Shown: piece by piece, positions 55,701-64,000 of the stretch
Numbering within the stretch: position 1 is the first letter of the stretch
Layout: each line of letters opens with the position of its first letter
From: Flavobacterium granuli
Lineage (GTDB): Bacteria > Bacteroidota > Bacteroidia > Flavobacteriales > Flavobacteriaceae
Direction of reading: 5' to 3'
Assembly: GCF_900129705.1 (NCBI RefSeq)
Contig: NZ_FQWO01000001.1
Location: 310,001-374,000 of the forward strand
Length of the DNA stretch: 64,000 bases
Made by a program: the position numbers and the translations under genes
Notes under the pieces: model-generated
Seen by the model: only the letters and a program-made list of their open reading frames with translations
What the model was told of the DNA's origin: nothing
The model's database searches: none

Positions 55701-58131
55701 CGAAGCCTACCGCACTGCCTATCCACACTCTAAAATTCTGTTTCCAGGCAAAGAGGATTTTACACCTCAAAAGCGGATGAGGATCTTCGGGGATATTAAA
55801 AACAATGATTGGGATTGCGTAATCCTCACACACGACCAATTTGGGATGATACCGCAATCGCCCGAAATACAAAAGGAAATTCTCCAAATCGAATTGGATA
55901 GTGTAGAACGAAACCTCGATGCACTACAATCACAAGGCAAGGAAGTGACGAGAGGTATGCTTGCTGGAGTAATCAAGCGGAAAGAAAACCTCGAAGTTAA
56001 ACTCAAAACCCTGCAACACGATATTGAAAATCGCAAAGATGACGTAGTGGATTTTAAGATGATGGGCATTGACCATTTGTTTGTGGACGAAAGCCATCAA
56101 TTCAAAAACTTGATGTTTAACACAAGACATTCCAGAGTTGCTGGATTAGGTAATGTTGACGGAAGCCAAAAGGCAATCAACCTTTTGTTTGCTATCCGCA
56201 CCATTCAGGAACGCATTAATGCGGATATGGGAGTAACTTTCCTTTCCGGAACTACGATCAGTAATTCTTTGACTGAACTGTACCTGCTGTTCAAATACCT
56301 GCGACCACGGGCATTAGAAAAACAAGGCATTCATTCTTTTGATGCGTGGGCGGCTATCTATGCAAGGAAAACGACTGATTATGAATTTTCGGTTGCCAAC
56401 AACATCGTAGCAAAAGAACGTTTTCGATATTTTATTAAAGTGCCGGAGTTGGCGCAATTTTACTCGGAAATCACGGATTACCGAACGGCTAGGGATATAG
56501 GCATTGACCGCCCTAACAAGAATGAGGTATTATATAACATACCACCTACACCCGATCAGGAAGTGTTTATACAAAATTTGATGGAATTTGCTAAATCTGG
56601 AAATGCTACTTTGTTGGGAAGAGAAGCTTTATCTCCATCTGAAGAAAAAGCAAAAATGCTCATCGCTACTGATTATGCTCGTAAAATGTCTTTGGATATG
56701 CGGATGGTAAGCGCTGCATATGATGACCACCCCGACAACAAGGCTTCGCATTGTGCAGCAAACATTGCTAAGTATTACAGCCAATACAATGCACAGAAAG
56801 GAACACAGTTTGTTTTCTCTGATTTGGGAACTTACAAGCCGGGCGACTGGAATGTTTACTCCGAAATCAAACGTAAGCTCGTAGAAGACCATGGCATACC
56901 TTCACACGAAATTAGGTTTATACAGGAAGCGAAAAATGATAAGCAACGCAAGGAGCTTATCAAAGGAATGAACGAGGGAAAAATCCGCATAATATTCGGT
57001 TCTACAAGTATGTTAGGAACTGGTGTGAATGCACAAAAAAGAGCTGTAGCAGTCCATCATCTGGATACGCCGTGGCGACCAAGCGACCTTGCCCAAAGGG
57101 ACGGTCGGGCAGTCCGAAAAGGAAATGAGATTGCCAAGTTCTTTGCGGAGAATAAAGTAGATGTGATTATCTATGCCGTTGAAAAATCATTGGATAGCTA
57201 CAAGTTTAATCTGCTTTACAATAAGCAACTTTTCATTGACCAATTAAAAAATAATAATCTCGGCAAACGAACCATTGACGAGGGCAGTATGGACGAAAAA
57301 TCGGGAATGAACTTCTCGGAATACGTGGCTATTCTTTCGGGAAATACAGACCTGTTGGATAAAGCTAAAATAGAAAAACAGGTTGCCGGATTGGAAAGCG
57401 AAAAACAGGCGTTTAACCGTTCAAAGTATAGTGCAAAGTACAAATTGGAAGACTATACGGCTGAACTTGATAAAGCCCAATCCCGTTTTGACCGTATGAG
57501 CCTTGATTGGAATAATCTGCAAGAGCGTATTCAAAAACGTTCGGACGGTACAATCGCAAATCCTGTGCAATTGGACGGCTTGCCACCCAATGCGGATATT
57601 AAACAAATTGGTGCAAAGCTCAACCAGCTTTCGGACAAAGCCCGCACCGGAGGTCAGTATGAAGAAATCGGTGCATTGTATGGATTTATGCTGTTGGTAA
57701 AAACCGAAATATCCGAAAAAGAGGGTATGGATATACGGGTAAACCGCTTTTTGGTTCAGGGCGAGGGCAATATCAAATATACCTATAATAACGGTATCAT
57801 CGCTAAAGATGAAAAGCTGGCTACTGTGAACTTCCTTAGTGCTCTGGAGAAGTTGCCAGGCTATATAGAGCAGGAACAAAAGAAAATTGCAGAAATACAA
57901 AAGGATTTACCTGTTCTTCTGGAAGTGGTAAACGGTACGTGGTCTAAGGAAAACCGATTGAGTGAACTCAAAACGGAACTGTCTGCCGTTGAACGGAAAA
58001 TACAGTTGTCTATAACGCCTGAACCCAAAGAGGAACCTGCGGAACAAACCGAAAAACAAAAAGAAACTCCAAATATTTTGGAGAGTATTGTACGGACGAA
58101 AGGTATTCACTTACCCCGTGGGGTATTATAA
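52720..58131 (+). CDS. Giant N6-methylase-like/SF2 helicase fusion of the conjugative element
   Basis: In this 1803-residue protein the N-terminal methylase-like domain has an AdoMet motif EPSAGIGSF at 131-139 and NIPF at 194-197 in place of the catalytic N-P-P-F/Y, so methylation may be lost. A Gln/Pro-rich linker and a repetitive region follow. The C-terminal SNF2-like helicase has HEVGAGKT at 955-962, DESH at 1123-1126, [13 protein letters not shown] and a helicase C-domain with [16 protein letters not shown] and [11 protein letters not shown]. The tail is coiled coil. Such fusions are conserved in Bacteroidota elements and are presumed to protect or process element DNA. Confidence 0.88.
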   Translation: MGFSKKQHLQSNIDALRIAFKLQKEKRQATASERLLMMQYSGFGGLKFVLNPIANEIDINNWRKTEHDLFPLTQELHQLLKENSEDEKQYRKYVDSMKSSVLTAFYTPPQVIDAISATLRESGLNIDKFLEPSAGIGSFIQSFSKNGKSVTAYEKDLLTGKILKQLYPESNIRVSGFEEIPEKEQNSYDVIASNIPFGDTSIFDLSYSRSRETAKVQASRSIHNYFFLKGADMLREGGLLAYITSQGILNSPNNEPIRRALMQDNNLVSVVRLPNNLFTEYAGTEVGSDLIILQKNTAKQSLTEREDLFCQSNRTEYDTPSNTLFQDSTRIVHTSSKLDTDPYGQPALIYTHKEAVEGIAKDLKQMLSEDFDKYLNLILYKGERNDEPIIQIPTTPKVTPPIVQPVNIQPEIQPLSINRESPQELKQLSIFDLFENAGEPVMVLARPKTTTQAKRQSTKKSSRAIGRQTDLFNAMQQTYTPPITNRITNGSTSVNGKKQEAIGDLFSSSNGNGQADKSAVLDTIPEPSPYSSELQPFYRNDCLVVNNGWVGHLQDVDTSNEKAIFHPLQLPTSQKARAEAYIALRDVYQDLYNKEAKLQTEHKEERENLNQLYDAFVKRHGNLNIADNIKLIKTDSSGKEIPYLERVVGGVVHKADIFSRPVSFSTLTITTDNPEEALAAALNKYGSVDLDYMSEISGMTDEALKEALHGRIYYNPLQKEYEISERWIAGNVVEKAQEIQNYIENNPNDIEAKTSLTVLEEARPRRIEFEELDFNLGERWIPTGIYARFASHLFDTDVLVHYSESSDDFSVKCNRKNLHIWEKYAVKAESRTFDGIALLKHALVNTTPDITKKIRIGDQEVKVRDMEAIQMANTKIDEIRTAFTDWLHAQSDEFKNRLTDQYNDTFNCFVRPNYDGTHQDFPGLDRKALGIEDLYSSQKDTVWMIKLNNGAICDHEVGAGKTLVMCTAAQEMKRLGLAHKPMIIGLKSNVHEIAEAYRTAYPHSKILFPGKEDFTPQKRMRIFGDIKNNDWDCVILTHDQFGMIPQSPEIQKEILQIELDSVERNLDALQSQGKEVTRGMLAGVIKRKENLEVKLKTLQHDIENRKDDVVDFKMMGIDHLFVDESHQFKNLMFNTRHSRVAGLGNVDGSQKAINLLFAIRTIQERINADMGVTFLSGTTISNSLTELYLLFKYLRPRALEKQGIHSFDAWAAIYARKTTDYEFSVANNIVAKERFRYFIKVPELAQFYSEITDYRTARDIGIDRPNKNEVLYNIPPTPDQEVFIQNLMEFAKSGNATLLGREALSPSEEKAKMLIATDYARKMSLDMRMVSAAYDDHPDNKASHCAANIAKYYSQYNAQKGTQFVFSDLGTYKPGDWNVYSEIKRKLVEDHGIPSHEIRFIQEAKNDKQRKELIKGMNEGKIRIIFGSTSMLGTGVNAQKRAVAVHHLDTPWRPSDLAQRDGRAVRKGNEIAKFFAENKVDVIIYAVEKSLDSYKFNLLYNKQLFIDQLKNNNLGKRTIDEGSMDEKSGMNFSEYVAILSGNTDLLDKAKIEKQVAGLESEKQAFNRSKYSAKYKLEDYTAELDKAQSRFDRMSLDWNNLQERIQKRSDGTIANPVQLDGLPPNADIKQIGAKLNQLSDKARTGGQYEEIGALYGFMLLVKTEISEKEGMDIRVNRFLVQGEGNIKYTYNNGIIAKDEKLATVNFLSALEKLPGYIEQEQKKIAEIQKDLPVLLEVVNGTWSKENRLSELKTELSAVERKIQLSITPEPKEEPAEQTEKQKETPNILESIVRTKGIHLPRGVL

Positions 58132-58147
58132 TATGTAAAAGTATCCG

Positions 58148-58975
58148 CTACATTTCTTCCTGTTCATCCATTTTCCTAATCAAAGCATCCCGTAAGCTGT
58201 CAAGAAATTTTGTTCGGTTTATTTTTCGGGATTTAAGTTCCATAAATGTATGATAAAAGTCGCCCAAATCAACATTAAAAGCACGTTCAAATGTTTTGGC
58301 AATAACTTTAATATCTGCATTTCCATTGTCAAGCACAGCTCGCGAATGCAGTGCATAAATCAATTCTATGAGTGCTGTTTTGCTCCCTGTCCAATTTAAA
58401 TTCGGTAGGTCTGTTGATTTCTCTCTATACGTAGTGTTGTGAAGCTGGTCTTCAAGATAGACTTGTATCAGGTCATTAGCTATAATCTTTGCTACTTTGT
58501 AATCGTGGGATGTGGAAAAGTTGCGGTCTGCCTCAAAATAATACGTGTCTAAACTTAACTTAATATCGTACTTGCCTCGTACAAAGAGCTTATCGTCAAT
58601 GAAAGAATTATTGGTTCGGTAATATTTATAAAATTCAAGGTTGTTATCGAAATACCTTTTGAGTTTTTTCAACTCATCATTAAGGTATTTCTTAATAGGT
58701 TTTGCACCGTAAGGCTTTTTTGTTTCGATTTTATAAATGGCATTATAGTAAATTAGTTTTGAAACGATGGCAGGCTTCTGATGTTTGAAAAAATGGATTT
58801 CCTCATCAATATTCTTAAATCCCCTATTTAAAACATACTCCTTTACTTCGGACAAGCATTTAAGGATGATATCTATAACGGCTTCTATCCTTTGTATAGA
58901 GTAGTCTGTTTCTATCTCCAATTCATCTATTGTTGTTTCCAGTCTAAGCAGTGTTTTATTATAAAATTTATCCAT
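58148..58975 (-). CDS. Second RteC family regulator
   Basis: The 275-residue protein has the same RteC pattern as the first copy (VKEYVLNRGFKNIDEEIHFF, PAIVSKLIYYNAIYKIET, FYKYYRTNNSF, NWTGSKTALIELIYALHSRA, GDFYHTFMELKSRKINRTKF) but is clearly diverged. It lies convergent to the methylase-helicase gene (16 bp apart). An almost perfect 24-bp inverted repeat lies 52-107 bp upstream of its start, a likely operator. Two RteC copies suggest a hybrid element or a second RteC-controlled promoter. Confidence 0.85.
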   Translation of the reverse strand: MDKFYNKTLLRLETTIDELEIETDYSIQRIEAVIDIILKCLSEVKEYVLNRGFKNIDEEIHFFKHQKPAIVSKLIYYNAIYKIETKKPYGAKPIKKYLNDELKKLKRYFDNNLEFYKYYRTNNSFIDDKLFVRGKYDIKLSLDTYYFEADRNFSTSHDYKVAKIIANDLIQVYLEDQLHNTTYREKSTDLPNLNWTGSKTALIELIYALHSRAVLDNGNADIKVIAKTFERAFNVDLGDFYHTFMELKSRKINRTKFLDSLRDALIRKMDEQEEM

Positions 58976-59026
58976 ACGGTTGGTCTGTTTAATTTGGCTT
59001 TCGAAAAAGCACTATCCGTAATAAAT

Positions 59027-59082
59027 ATCAAACATTGTACAAACGACTATTCCAAATGATAGTTGTTTGTACAATATTTGAT
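59027..59082. promoter_or_regulatory. 24-bp inverted repeat upstream of the second rteC
   Basis: The arms at 59027-59050 and 59059-59082 pair at 22 of 24 positions with an 8-base loop. Each arm contains the self-complementary TTGTACAA (59035-59042 and 59067-59074), 32 bp apart. It lies between the receptor gene's end and rteC's start on the minus strand. It could be an rteC operator or the terminator of the receptor operon. Confidence 0.6.
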
Positions 59083-59157
59083 GAACAAGGTATCTTACTT
59101 GATGATTTTAGATAAACAAAGTAATTTGACGAAGTTGTTTAAATATGATTTCTTCTA

Positions 59158-61383
59158 TTACTCTAATCTAAACCTAATACCAACATAAATTTCCCGTCCC
59201 CGTGTCGGACCCCAAACAGAAGATGTGTCAAAGTATGGACTGAATGGGTCTTGCCAACTGATAATTGGTTGTAATTGTCGGAAGTCAAAAATATTCTCAC
59301 AACCTGCATACATTTCAAACTTTTTAAAGTTGTAAGTAAACTGTGCATTTACAATTGTATATGGCTCTGAAAAGTCAGGTCGTTGAAATTCTATTGGGTT
59401 TGATTTTGTGTCGGGCAAACGCTGTCTGCCATACCAATGCACATTCATATCAAAGTGAAATTTGTTTGTCAATGGCTTGTAGCTAAAAGTCGTAATTACC
59501 TTGTGCTTTGGATTGAATGGCAAAAGTTGTTTTGTTTCTCCGATTTCCCGATAAACGTCTAAATAGTTATATCCTGTTTTAAACTCAAACCGCCTGTAAA
59601 TTTTTAAATACAATTCTGCCTGAAAACCGTTGCTTACACTTGTCCCTGTAAAATTCTGAATAATAGCCTTTGTCGGGTCGCTGTCATAATCGGGGAAAAT
59701 CTGATTTTGAAAATCGGTTCTGTAATAATCGGCACTGAAATAACCTGATAAATTATTGTCTTCCGTATCAAACTTTTGTGTAAGGTTAAACCCAAAGTTT
59801 ACTGCTTTTTCGGGTTGTAATTGCTCGGCAAAAATGATGTCCCTTGAACTTACAAGCAATCCGATATTTTCGCTGAATAAATTTACTGTTCTCCAACCTG
59901 TTCCAATATTTGCACGAACAATAGTTTTTGGCGTTATGTCATATTTCAGCAATGTTCTTGGTGTAAACTGAAAACCAAATTGGTTATGGTGGTCGCCCCG
60001 AACTCCTGCAATCCAAGTGAGTTTGTCGTTAAAAAACCGCATTGTGTTTTCGGCAAAAAGTCCTGGGATGTTTTCTAATCGCTGATAATTGCCTGCATAA
60101 GTTCTTTGCAAAAATGTATCTGTAAATGCAATGTCTTCATTCAGGTTCAAATGACGATAACTAATACCTGTTTTCAAATCGTGTTTGGCATAGTTTAATT
60201 CATATTGAATGTTGCCGTAAAAATTGGTCTGCTGTGCGTTGTATTTTACGGTTCCGAAAAATGAATTTTGCTGTTGATGAAAAGCCGAAGCAAACAACAC
60301 AACATTGTGTTTATCATTAAAACGATACCCTGTTTTAGTCCACATTTCAGGCTGATTGATATTTACCGATTGCCCATAAACATTGGTGCTTCCTTTGTCG
60401 CTTTCTGCATTGAAAGAAGTTTGTCCCCCAATTCGTTGTTCATTGAAAAAACGTAAACCAATTCTGCTGTTCCAACCCCAATCTTTTTCATTACCATACT
60501 TCCACTTATTAAAAATCATATATCTGGTAAGCAATGGTAAGTCTAAAAAATTATCGTTGTCCCTGTCAATTTTGTTGGCAGGTTGCACCGTATGAAACGC
60601 AGTTAAGTTGCTCCATTTACCTTGCTTAAAAGCATAGTTGGCGTTAAAATGCTTTTCCATAAAATTGTTCATATACAGATTGAGCAATAATTTATCTGTT
60701 TTGTCAGGTTCTTTTGTTTCTACATTGATTTGTCCGCTAATGCTTTCATACCCTTGAATAACGCTGTTTGCTCCTTTGGAAACATAAATATTATCAACCA
60801 ATGTCCCCGGAATACTGCTTATACCATAGGTGTATGCTAAACCTTGTATCATCGGGAAACCGTCAATTAAAATTTGATTGTAAACTCCCGATAAGCCTAA
60901 AATGCGAAGTTCTTTTGAGTTTGTTATTACATTGGTTGTTTGCGGTTGTACGGTTGTTTGTGTTTCAAAGCAACCTGCCAAATCACAACAAGCAGCTTTT
61001 GCAAGTTCCGTTTGTGTAATCTGTTCGGTTTTAATCGGCTTAATGTCCGAAATAATTACTCCGTCACGTTGTCTTGAAATTATAATTTCATCAAGAGTAT
61101 GGTTTTCCTCTAACGTAAACTCAACAAATGTTTGGTTACTGATTTCAATTGTATCGGACGAATGTCCTACATAACTTGCAATCAGTTTCTTATCGGAAAT
61201 GTCTTTGATTGATATTTCAAATTGTCCTTTGTTACCTGTTAATGTGCTTGTGGTTGTGCCAAGCCAATAGACATTAGCACCTACTAACGGCTCTTTTTTG
61301 TTGTTGGTTACTTTTCCTAAAATGGTTTGTGCCGAAATACTAAAAGGAAACAGTAAACCAACAATGAAGATGTATTTTTTCAT
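59158..61383 (-). CDS. TonB-dependent receptor, probably metal-linked cargo
   Basis: Start at MKKYIFIVGLLF (741 aa), giving a proper signal peptide; an upstream Met would disrupt it. A carboxypeptidase-regulatory-like domain (ILGKVTNNKKEPLVGANVYW) follows. The plug contains a cysteine-rich segment ACCDLAGCFE, QILIDGFPMIQGL and SGQINVETKEP, and the barrel ends in a terminal RFRLE. It should import a ligand across the outer membrane with TonB energy. Two small metal-linked genes lie just upstream (HMA-like and Cys-rich), so a metal such as copper or mercury is plausible but unproven. Confidence 0.85.
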   Translation of the reverse strand: MKKYIFIVGLLFPFSISAQTILGKVTNNKKEPLVGANVYWLGTTTSTLTGNKGQFEISIKDISDKKLIASYVGHSSDTIEISNQTFVEFTLEENHTLDEIIISRQRDGVIISDIKPIKTEQITQTELAKAACCDLAGCFETQTTVQPQTTNVITNSKELRILGLSGVYNQILIDGFPMIQGLAYTYGISSIPGTLVDNIYVSKGANSVIQGYESISGQINVETKEPDKTDKLLLNLYMNNFMEKHFNANYAFKQGKWSNLTAFHTVQPANKIDRDNDNFLDLPLLTRYMIFNKWKYGNEKDWGWNSRIGLRFFNEQRIGGQTSFNAESDKGSTNVYGQSVNINQPEMWTKTGYRFNDKHNVVLFASAFHQQQNSFFGTVKYNAQQTNFYGNIQYELNYAKHDLKTGISYRHLNLNEDIAFTDTFLQRTYAGNYQRLENIPGLFAENTMRFFNDKLTWIAGVRGDHHNQFGFQFTPRTLLKYDITPKTIVRANIGTGWRTVNLFSENIGLLVSSRDIIFAEQLQPEKAVNFGFNLTQKFDTEDNNLSGYFSADYYRTDFQNQIFPDYDSDPTKAIIQNFTGTSVSNGFQAELYLKIYRRFEFKTGYNYLDVYREIGETKQLLPFNPKHKVITTFSYKPLTNKFHFDMNVHWYGRQRLPDTKSNPIEFQRPDFSEPYTIVNAQFTYNFKKFEMYAGCENIFDFRQLQPIISWQDPFSPYFDTSSVWGPTRGREIYVGIRFRLE

Positions 61384-61434
61384 TGTCTGATTTTTTAATA
61401 AAGGGCAAAGCAAGTTTGCTTTGCCCTGCCTTGT

Positions 61435-61794
61435 TTACTGTTTTACTTTATATGGTCTTTCGTCAGGATTTTCGCAACTTCCTGTGCTTTCAACGGCTGT
61501 AAAAATTTCTTTTTCATTTACCAACGCAGGATTGTATTTTACTTCAAAGGTTGTGGTTGTTCCTTGTTTTCCTGATTTGCAACTGCTCACGCCATTTAGC
61601 TTTTCAACATTGGCTGAAATCATTTTTAAATCCATAGAACAGGATATGCCCTTAACTTTGACCGAAGTGGTTTTGATGCTATCAGTTGTACACTGACTTT
61701 TATCAGAGCCTTTACAACAAGATGTTTGTGCAAATGCAACGTGTGTTGTGGCAGTTAATAATAATGCCACAACGAATAATTTTATGAAATTCAT
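61435..61794 (-). CDS. Secreted heavy-metal-associated (HMA) domain protein
   Basis: The 119-residue protein has a signal peptide (to VAFAQ) and a cysteine-rich SCCKGSDKSQC segment. The HMA-like fold follows: VKVKGISCSMDLKMISANVE, then LNGVSSCKSGKQGTTTTFEV. The usual C-x-x-C metal site reads CSMD here, lacking the second Cys, so metal binding may be altered. Its gene precedes the TonB receptor by about 50 bp on the same strand and forms a small export/uptake unit with it. Confidence 0.8.
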   Translation of the reverse strand: MNFIKLFVVALLLTATTHVAFAQTSCCKGSDKSQCTTDSIKTTSVKVKGISCSMDLKMISANVEKLNGVSSCKSGKQGTTTTFEVKYNPALVNEKEIFTAVESTGSCENPDERPYKVKQ

Positions 61795-61866
61795 TGTTCT
61801 GATTTTAAATTGTTTAACGATAAAAATTTATGCTCCGATTTCTCGGTGCAAAACTCAAAAGGGTTG

Positions 61867-62205
61867 TTAAACAATTTTAGGCGGTTGCCAAAAGTCAGAA
61901 GCGAATTGAGAAGAAAATACTGATTTATAGAAGAAATATCGTTTTGTTGATATTTTGTGCTTGGGTAGAATTTTATAAAAAGGAATAGAAGCGACTTGTA
62001 AAAGACAAGAATTACATACTTGAAAAGGATTACAGTTTTTCTCACTATTATCTTTCTTCTGATTGTGGTCGTTTGATTGAATTGGGGCACATTGCCCACC
62101 ACAACAGCTTTGTTCGGTGTCTGTCTGCAATGAAATAGCTACTATTCCCGGCTTAATCACAAGGAATAAAATATATGTTGTTAATATGTATGCTAAAAAT
62201 TTCAT
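61867..62205 (-). CDS. Small Cys-rich membrane/secreted protein (112 aa)
   Basis: Start at MKFLAYILTT; the two earlier in-frame Met choices add unlike residues. A hydrophobic N-terminal segment (YILTTYILFLVIKPGIVAI) is followed by QSCCGGQCAPIQ and CNPFQVCNSCLL, a set of cysteine pairs suited to metal binding. It resembles small proteins I associate with DUF6660 in flavobacterial metal loci. It lies about 70 bp before the HMA gene on the same strand. The region 62224-62426 beyond it holds no real gene. Confidence 0.65.
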   Translation of the reverse strand: MKFLAYILTTYILFLVIKPGIVAISLQTDTEQSCCGGQCAPIQSNDHNQKKDNSEKNCNPFQVCNSCLLQVASIPFYKILPKHKISTKRYFFYKSVFSSQFASDFWQPPKIV

Positions 62206-62426
62206 TACTCTGCGAAGATACACTTAATTCTTGATTTTTTTTTCAATTGTATTACAAAATTCGACAATACAACTTTTGACGAAAATCTTCTTCTGGAAAT
62301 TTATTAAAATTTCCCATCTTGTTCTGCTTCTTTTTTTAAGTATTATTTACTTAGAAATTATTTCTTCTTTAACAGCAATCTTGGATAAACATAATATTAA
62401 TACCAAAACTTCTACCAGCGGTGCGA

Positions 62427-64000
62427 TTACCCCTCTTGCACCAAATGCTGTAAATCGGGGTCGCTTTTGATACGCTCCAATTCCGTTTCTATAATCTGTA
62501 CAATGTCTTGTTTTATCTGACGGTAATTGCTGTCAATATCCTGCTTCATTTTATCTTCTCCGTGTTCATCAACAAAGGATAGGATTTCCGGTATCTTCTG
62601 ATATACTTTAGTTTCTGCGGCAACCTTTTCATTGTCCACAACAATTTCAGCGTGGAAAATCTTTTGCTCGATGCGTTCATCAAAGTTGTCCGAAACTGAA
62701 CCTACAAACATACCCTGCGTAAGCGTTGAAATTTTCGATGCAGGAATAAGGCTGTCTAACTGTGTGGATATAGAGGTAGATTTATCATTCCTGTTAATCG
62801 TCATACTTTGGCGTTTCTGTAAGACTTTCCCGAAGCGTTCCGAAAGACTTTTTGCCGTTTCTCCTACAACCTGCCCACTGAAAATATTACCTACTGTATT
62901 TTGGATAACTTTGCTCTCTTTGTCGCCGTAATCCCTTGTTAATTGCGAAAAATCCTGAAATCCTAAACATACTGCCACTTTATTACTTCTGGCAGTTGCA
63001 ATAAGGTTATCCAGTCCTCTAAAATAAATGGTTGGCAGCTCATCTATGATTACGGAACTCTTTAATTGCCCTTTTTTGTTGATGAGCTTCACAATTCTTG
63101 AATTGTATAAGCCCAAAGCTGCGGAGTAGATATTTTGACGGTCGGGATTGTTACCCACGCATAAAATTTTAGGCTCTTTCGGATTGTTGATGTCAAGTGT
63201 GAAATCATCCCCAGTCATTACCCAATAGAGTTGCGGGCTAATCATTCTTGATAACGGGATTTTTGCCGATGCAATCTGCCCCTGTAATTGGTCTTGCGCT
63301 CCGGATTGCCACGCATCCATAAAAGGTGACAAATAATTTTCCAAATCGGAATATGAGGTTAAAATAGTAAACACGTCTGAATACTTTTTGTTAAGCAATT
63401 CAATAGCGTGTGGAAAGGTACAATATTTACCATCCTCATAGATTTTCAGATACCAAATAATGGCAGCTAATAGGATAATTGGGCTTTCCACGAAAAAATC
63501 CCCTTGCTTCTGTATCCAGCTTCGATTGAGGTTCAGCATTATGGTATAAGCCGCTTCATAAGCATCAGATATATCCGTCATAAAATCGGGATTAAGTGGA
63601 TTGCAACGGTGGCTCTTGCGTGGGTCGTCAAAGTTGATGACGTAAAATTTGGGTTGGACTTTGTACTTATCCCGATGCTTCAGTAAGTGATTGTAGGCAA
63701 TGGTAGAAAGGTCATCAAATTTAAAATCATATATATACATACTAAAGCCTTTCTCAATTTGTTGCTTGATGTAGTTGTTTACGATTGCATAGCTCTTGCC
63801 GGAACCCGGTGTGCCTAACACAATCGAGGCTCGAAAAGGATTGACGATATTTATCCAGCCGTTGTTCCATTTTCCTTTGTAATAAAACTTTGTGGGAAGA
63901 TTGACAGAATATTCGTTTTCCATCAACTTTGTTTCCTGTTGAAAACTCTCGTTCTCATTATTGAAAACATCATCCATCAAATTGGTACGTAGCAATCGGC
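62427..64000 (-). CDS. mobC: Conjugal coupling protein (MobC/TraG-like), 3' part
   Basis: The gene enters from the right: the frame stays open at the window edge, and the first codon in view, 63995, is TTG, not a real start. About 523 residues are visible. They include Walker A LGTPGSGKSY, SSVIIDELPTIY (Walker B), FQDFSQLTRDYGDKESKVIQ (the late VirD4/TraG motif) and a regulatory tail ending LQHLVQEG. It is the hexameric inner-membrane ATPase that feeds relaxase-DNA to the type IV secretion channel. The name follows Bacteroidota conjugative-element usage. Confidence 0.85.
   Translation of the reverse strand, partial: RLLRTNLMDDVFNNENESFQQETKLMENEYSVNLPTKFYYKGKWNNGWINIVNPFRASIVLGTPGSGKSYAIVNNYIKQQIEKGFSMYIYDFKFDDLSTIAYNHLLKHRDKYKVQPKFYVINFDDPRKSHRCNPLNPDFMTDISDAYEAAYTIMLNLNRSWIQKQGDFFVESPIILLAAIIWYLKIYEDGKYCTFPHAIELLNKKYSDVFTILTSYSDLENYLSPFMDAWQSGAQDQLQGQIASAKIPLSRMISPQLYWVMTGDDFTLDINNPKEPKILCVGNNPDRQNIYSAALGLYNSRIVKLINKKGQLKSSVIIDELPTIYFRGLDNLIATARSNKVAVCLGFQDFSQLTRDYGDKESKVIQNTVGNIFSGQVVGETAKSLSERFGKVLQKRQSMTINRNDKSTSISTQLDSLIPASKISTLTQGMFVGSVSDNFDERIEQKIFHAEIVVDNEKVAAETKVYQKIPEILSFVDEHGEDKMKQDIDSNYRQIKQDIVQIIETELERIKSDPDLQHLVQEG

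Larger units (their letters stand above)
45283..64000. mobile_element. Part of a CTnDOT-like integrative conjugative element
   Basis: The block contains the diagnostic order of CTnDOT-type elements: rteC, two small HTH (excisionase-like) genes, an orf3-like protein, topB (exc-like), then ORF6N, DUF1896 and a methylase-helicase giant, with mobC at the right. Base composition and codon use differ from the very AT-rich island before it. The integrase, rteA/rteB, relaxase and tra genes are outside or absent, so the element's borders are unknown. The left limit given is only the first recognised gene. Confidence 0.7.

Noticed and set aside
62231-62470. 79-codon plus-strand frame before mobC
   Set aside because: It starts in non-coding AT-rich sequence and overlaps the mobC end in the opposite sense. 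Hydrophobic T-runs explain it.

Overview
The window reads as a Flavobacteriaceae chromosome (Flavobacterium-like). It is AT-rich, has a -7 box of the Bacteroidota type (TAnnTTTG), and carries family-typical genes: a surface TPR protein next to an outer-membrane barrel, a DUF2911 protein, and a conjugative element with the RteC / excision-gene / TopB / MobC layout of CTnDOT-type elements. No rRNA, tRNA, CRISPR array or insertion sequence was seen.

Region 1 (1-9.5 kb) is ordinary core genome. It holds two asparagine synthetase genes on the minus strand (one only as its first 14 codons), a GreA/GreB-like protein, a DUF2911 protein, a two-gene envelope unit (TPR protein and outer-membrane barrel) and ftsE. 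The core stops at a strong terminator and a decayed gene (probable TRIC channel) at 9.53-9.83 kb. That pseudogene also contains a 10-bp match to the CTnDOT-type attachment core.

Region 2 (about 10-45 kb) is a dense defence island. Its main part is a tightly packed plus-strand operon at 11.1-24.65 kb: OLD-like ATPase/Toprim nuclease, type III-like Mod and Res, a 71-aa protein, a DndD-like SMC ATPase, a FtsK/HerA-like ATPase with a possible DndE-like N-terminus, a restriction-fold-like protein, a SIR2 protein and a HerA helicase. A DUF262/GmrSD-like nuclease follows. Next come a three-gene module of unknown and membrane proteins framed by a diverged repeat pair, a lone YobI-like giant ATPase, and a 10-kb segment bounded by two 95%-identical 231-bp direct repeats. 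That segment holds wrecked genes (alkB, a NERD protein, a TPR-CHAT protein), regulators, an AAA15 ATPase with an HDR-motif partner, a nuclease-helicase fusion and two unrecognised genes.

Region 3 (45.28-64 kb) is part of an integrative conjugative element: rteC, two small excisionase-like HTH genes, a DUF3945 protein and a shortened paralogue, topB, an ORF6N-domain protein, DUF1896, and an 1803-aa methylase-helicase fusion. On the minus strand follow a second rteC, a TonB receptor with metal-linked small proteins (cargo), and the 3' part of the coupling protein gene mobC, which runs off the window. The integrase, relaxase and tra genes are not in view, so the defence island may be element cargo or a separate chromosomal island next to it.

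Functionally, regions 2 and 3 combine a mobile backbone under RteC control with a stack of apparent anti-phage modules. The composite Mod/Res/DndD/DndE-FtsK/SIR2-HerA operon is the best candidate for an undescribed or poorly described system.
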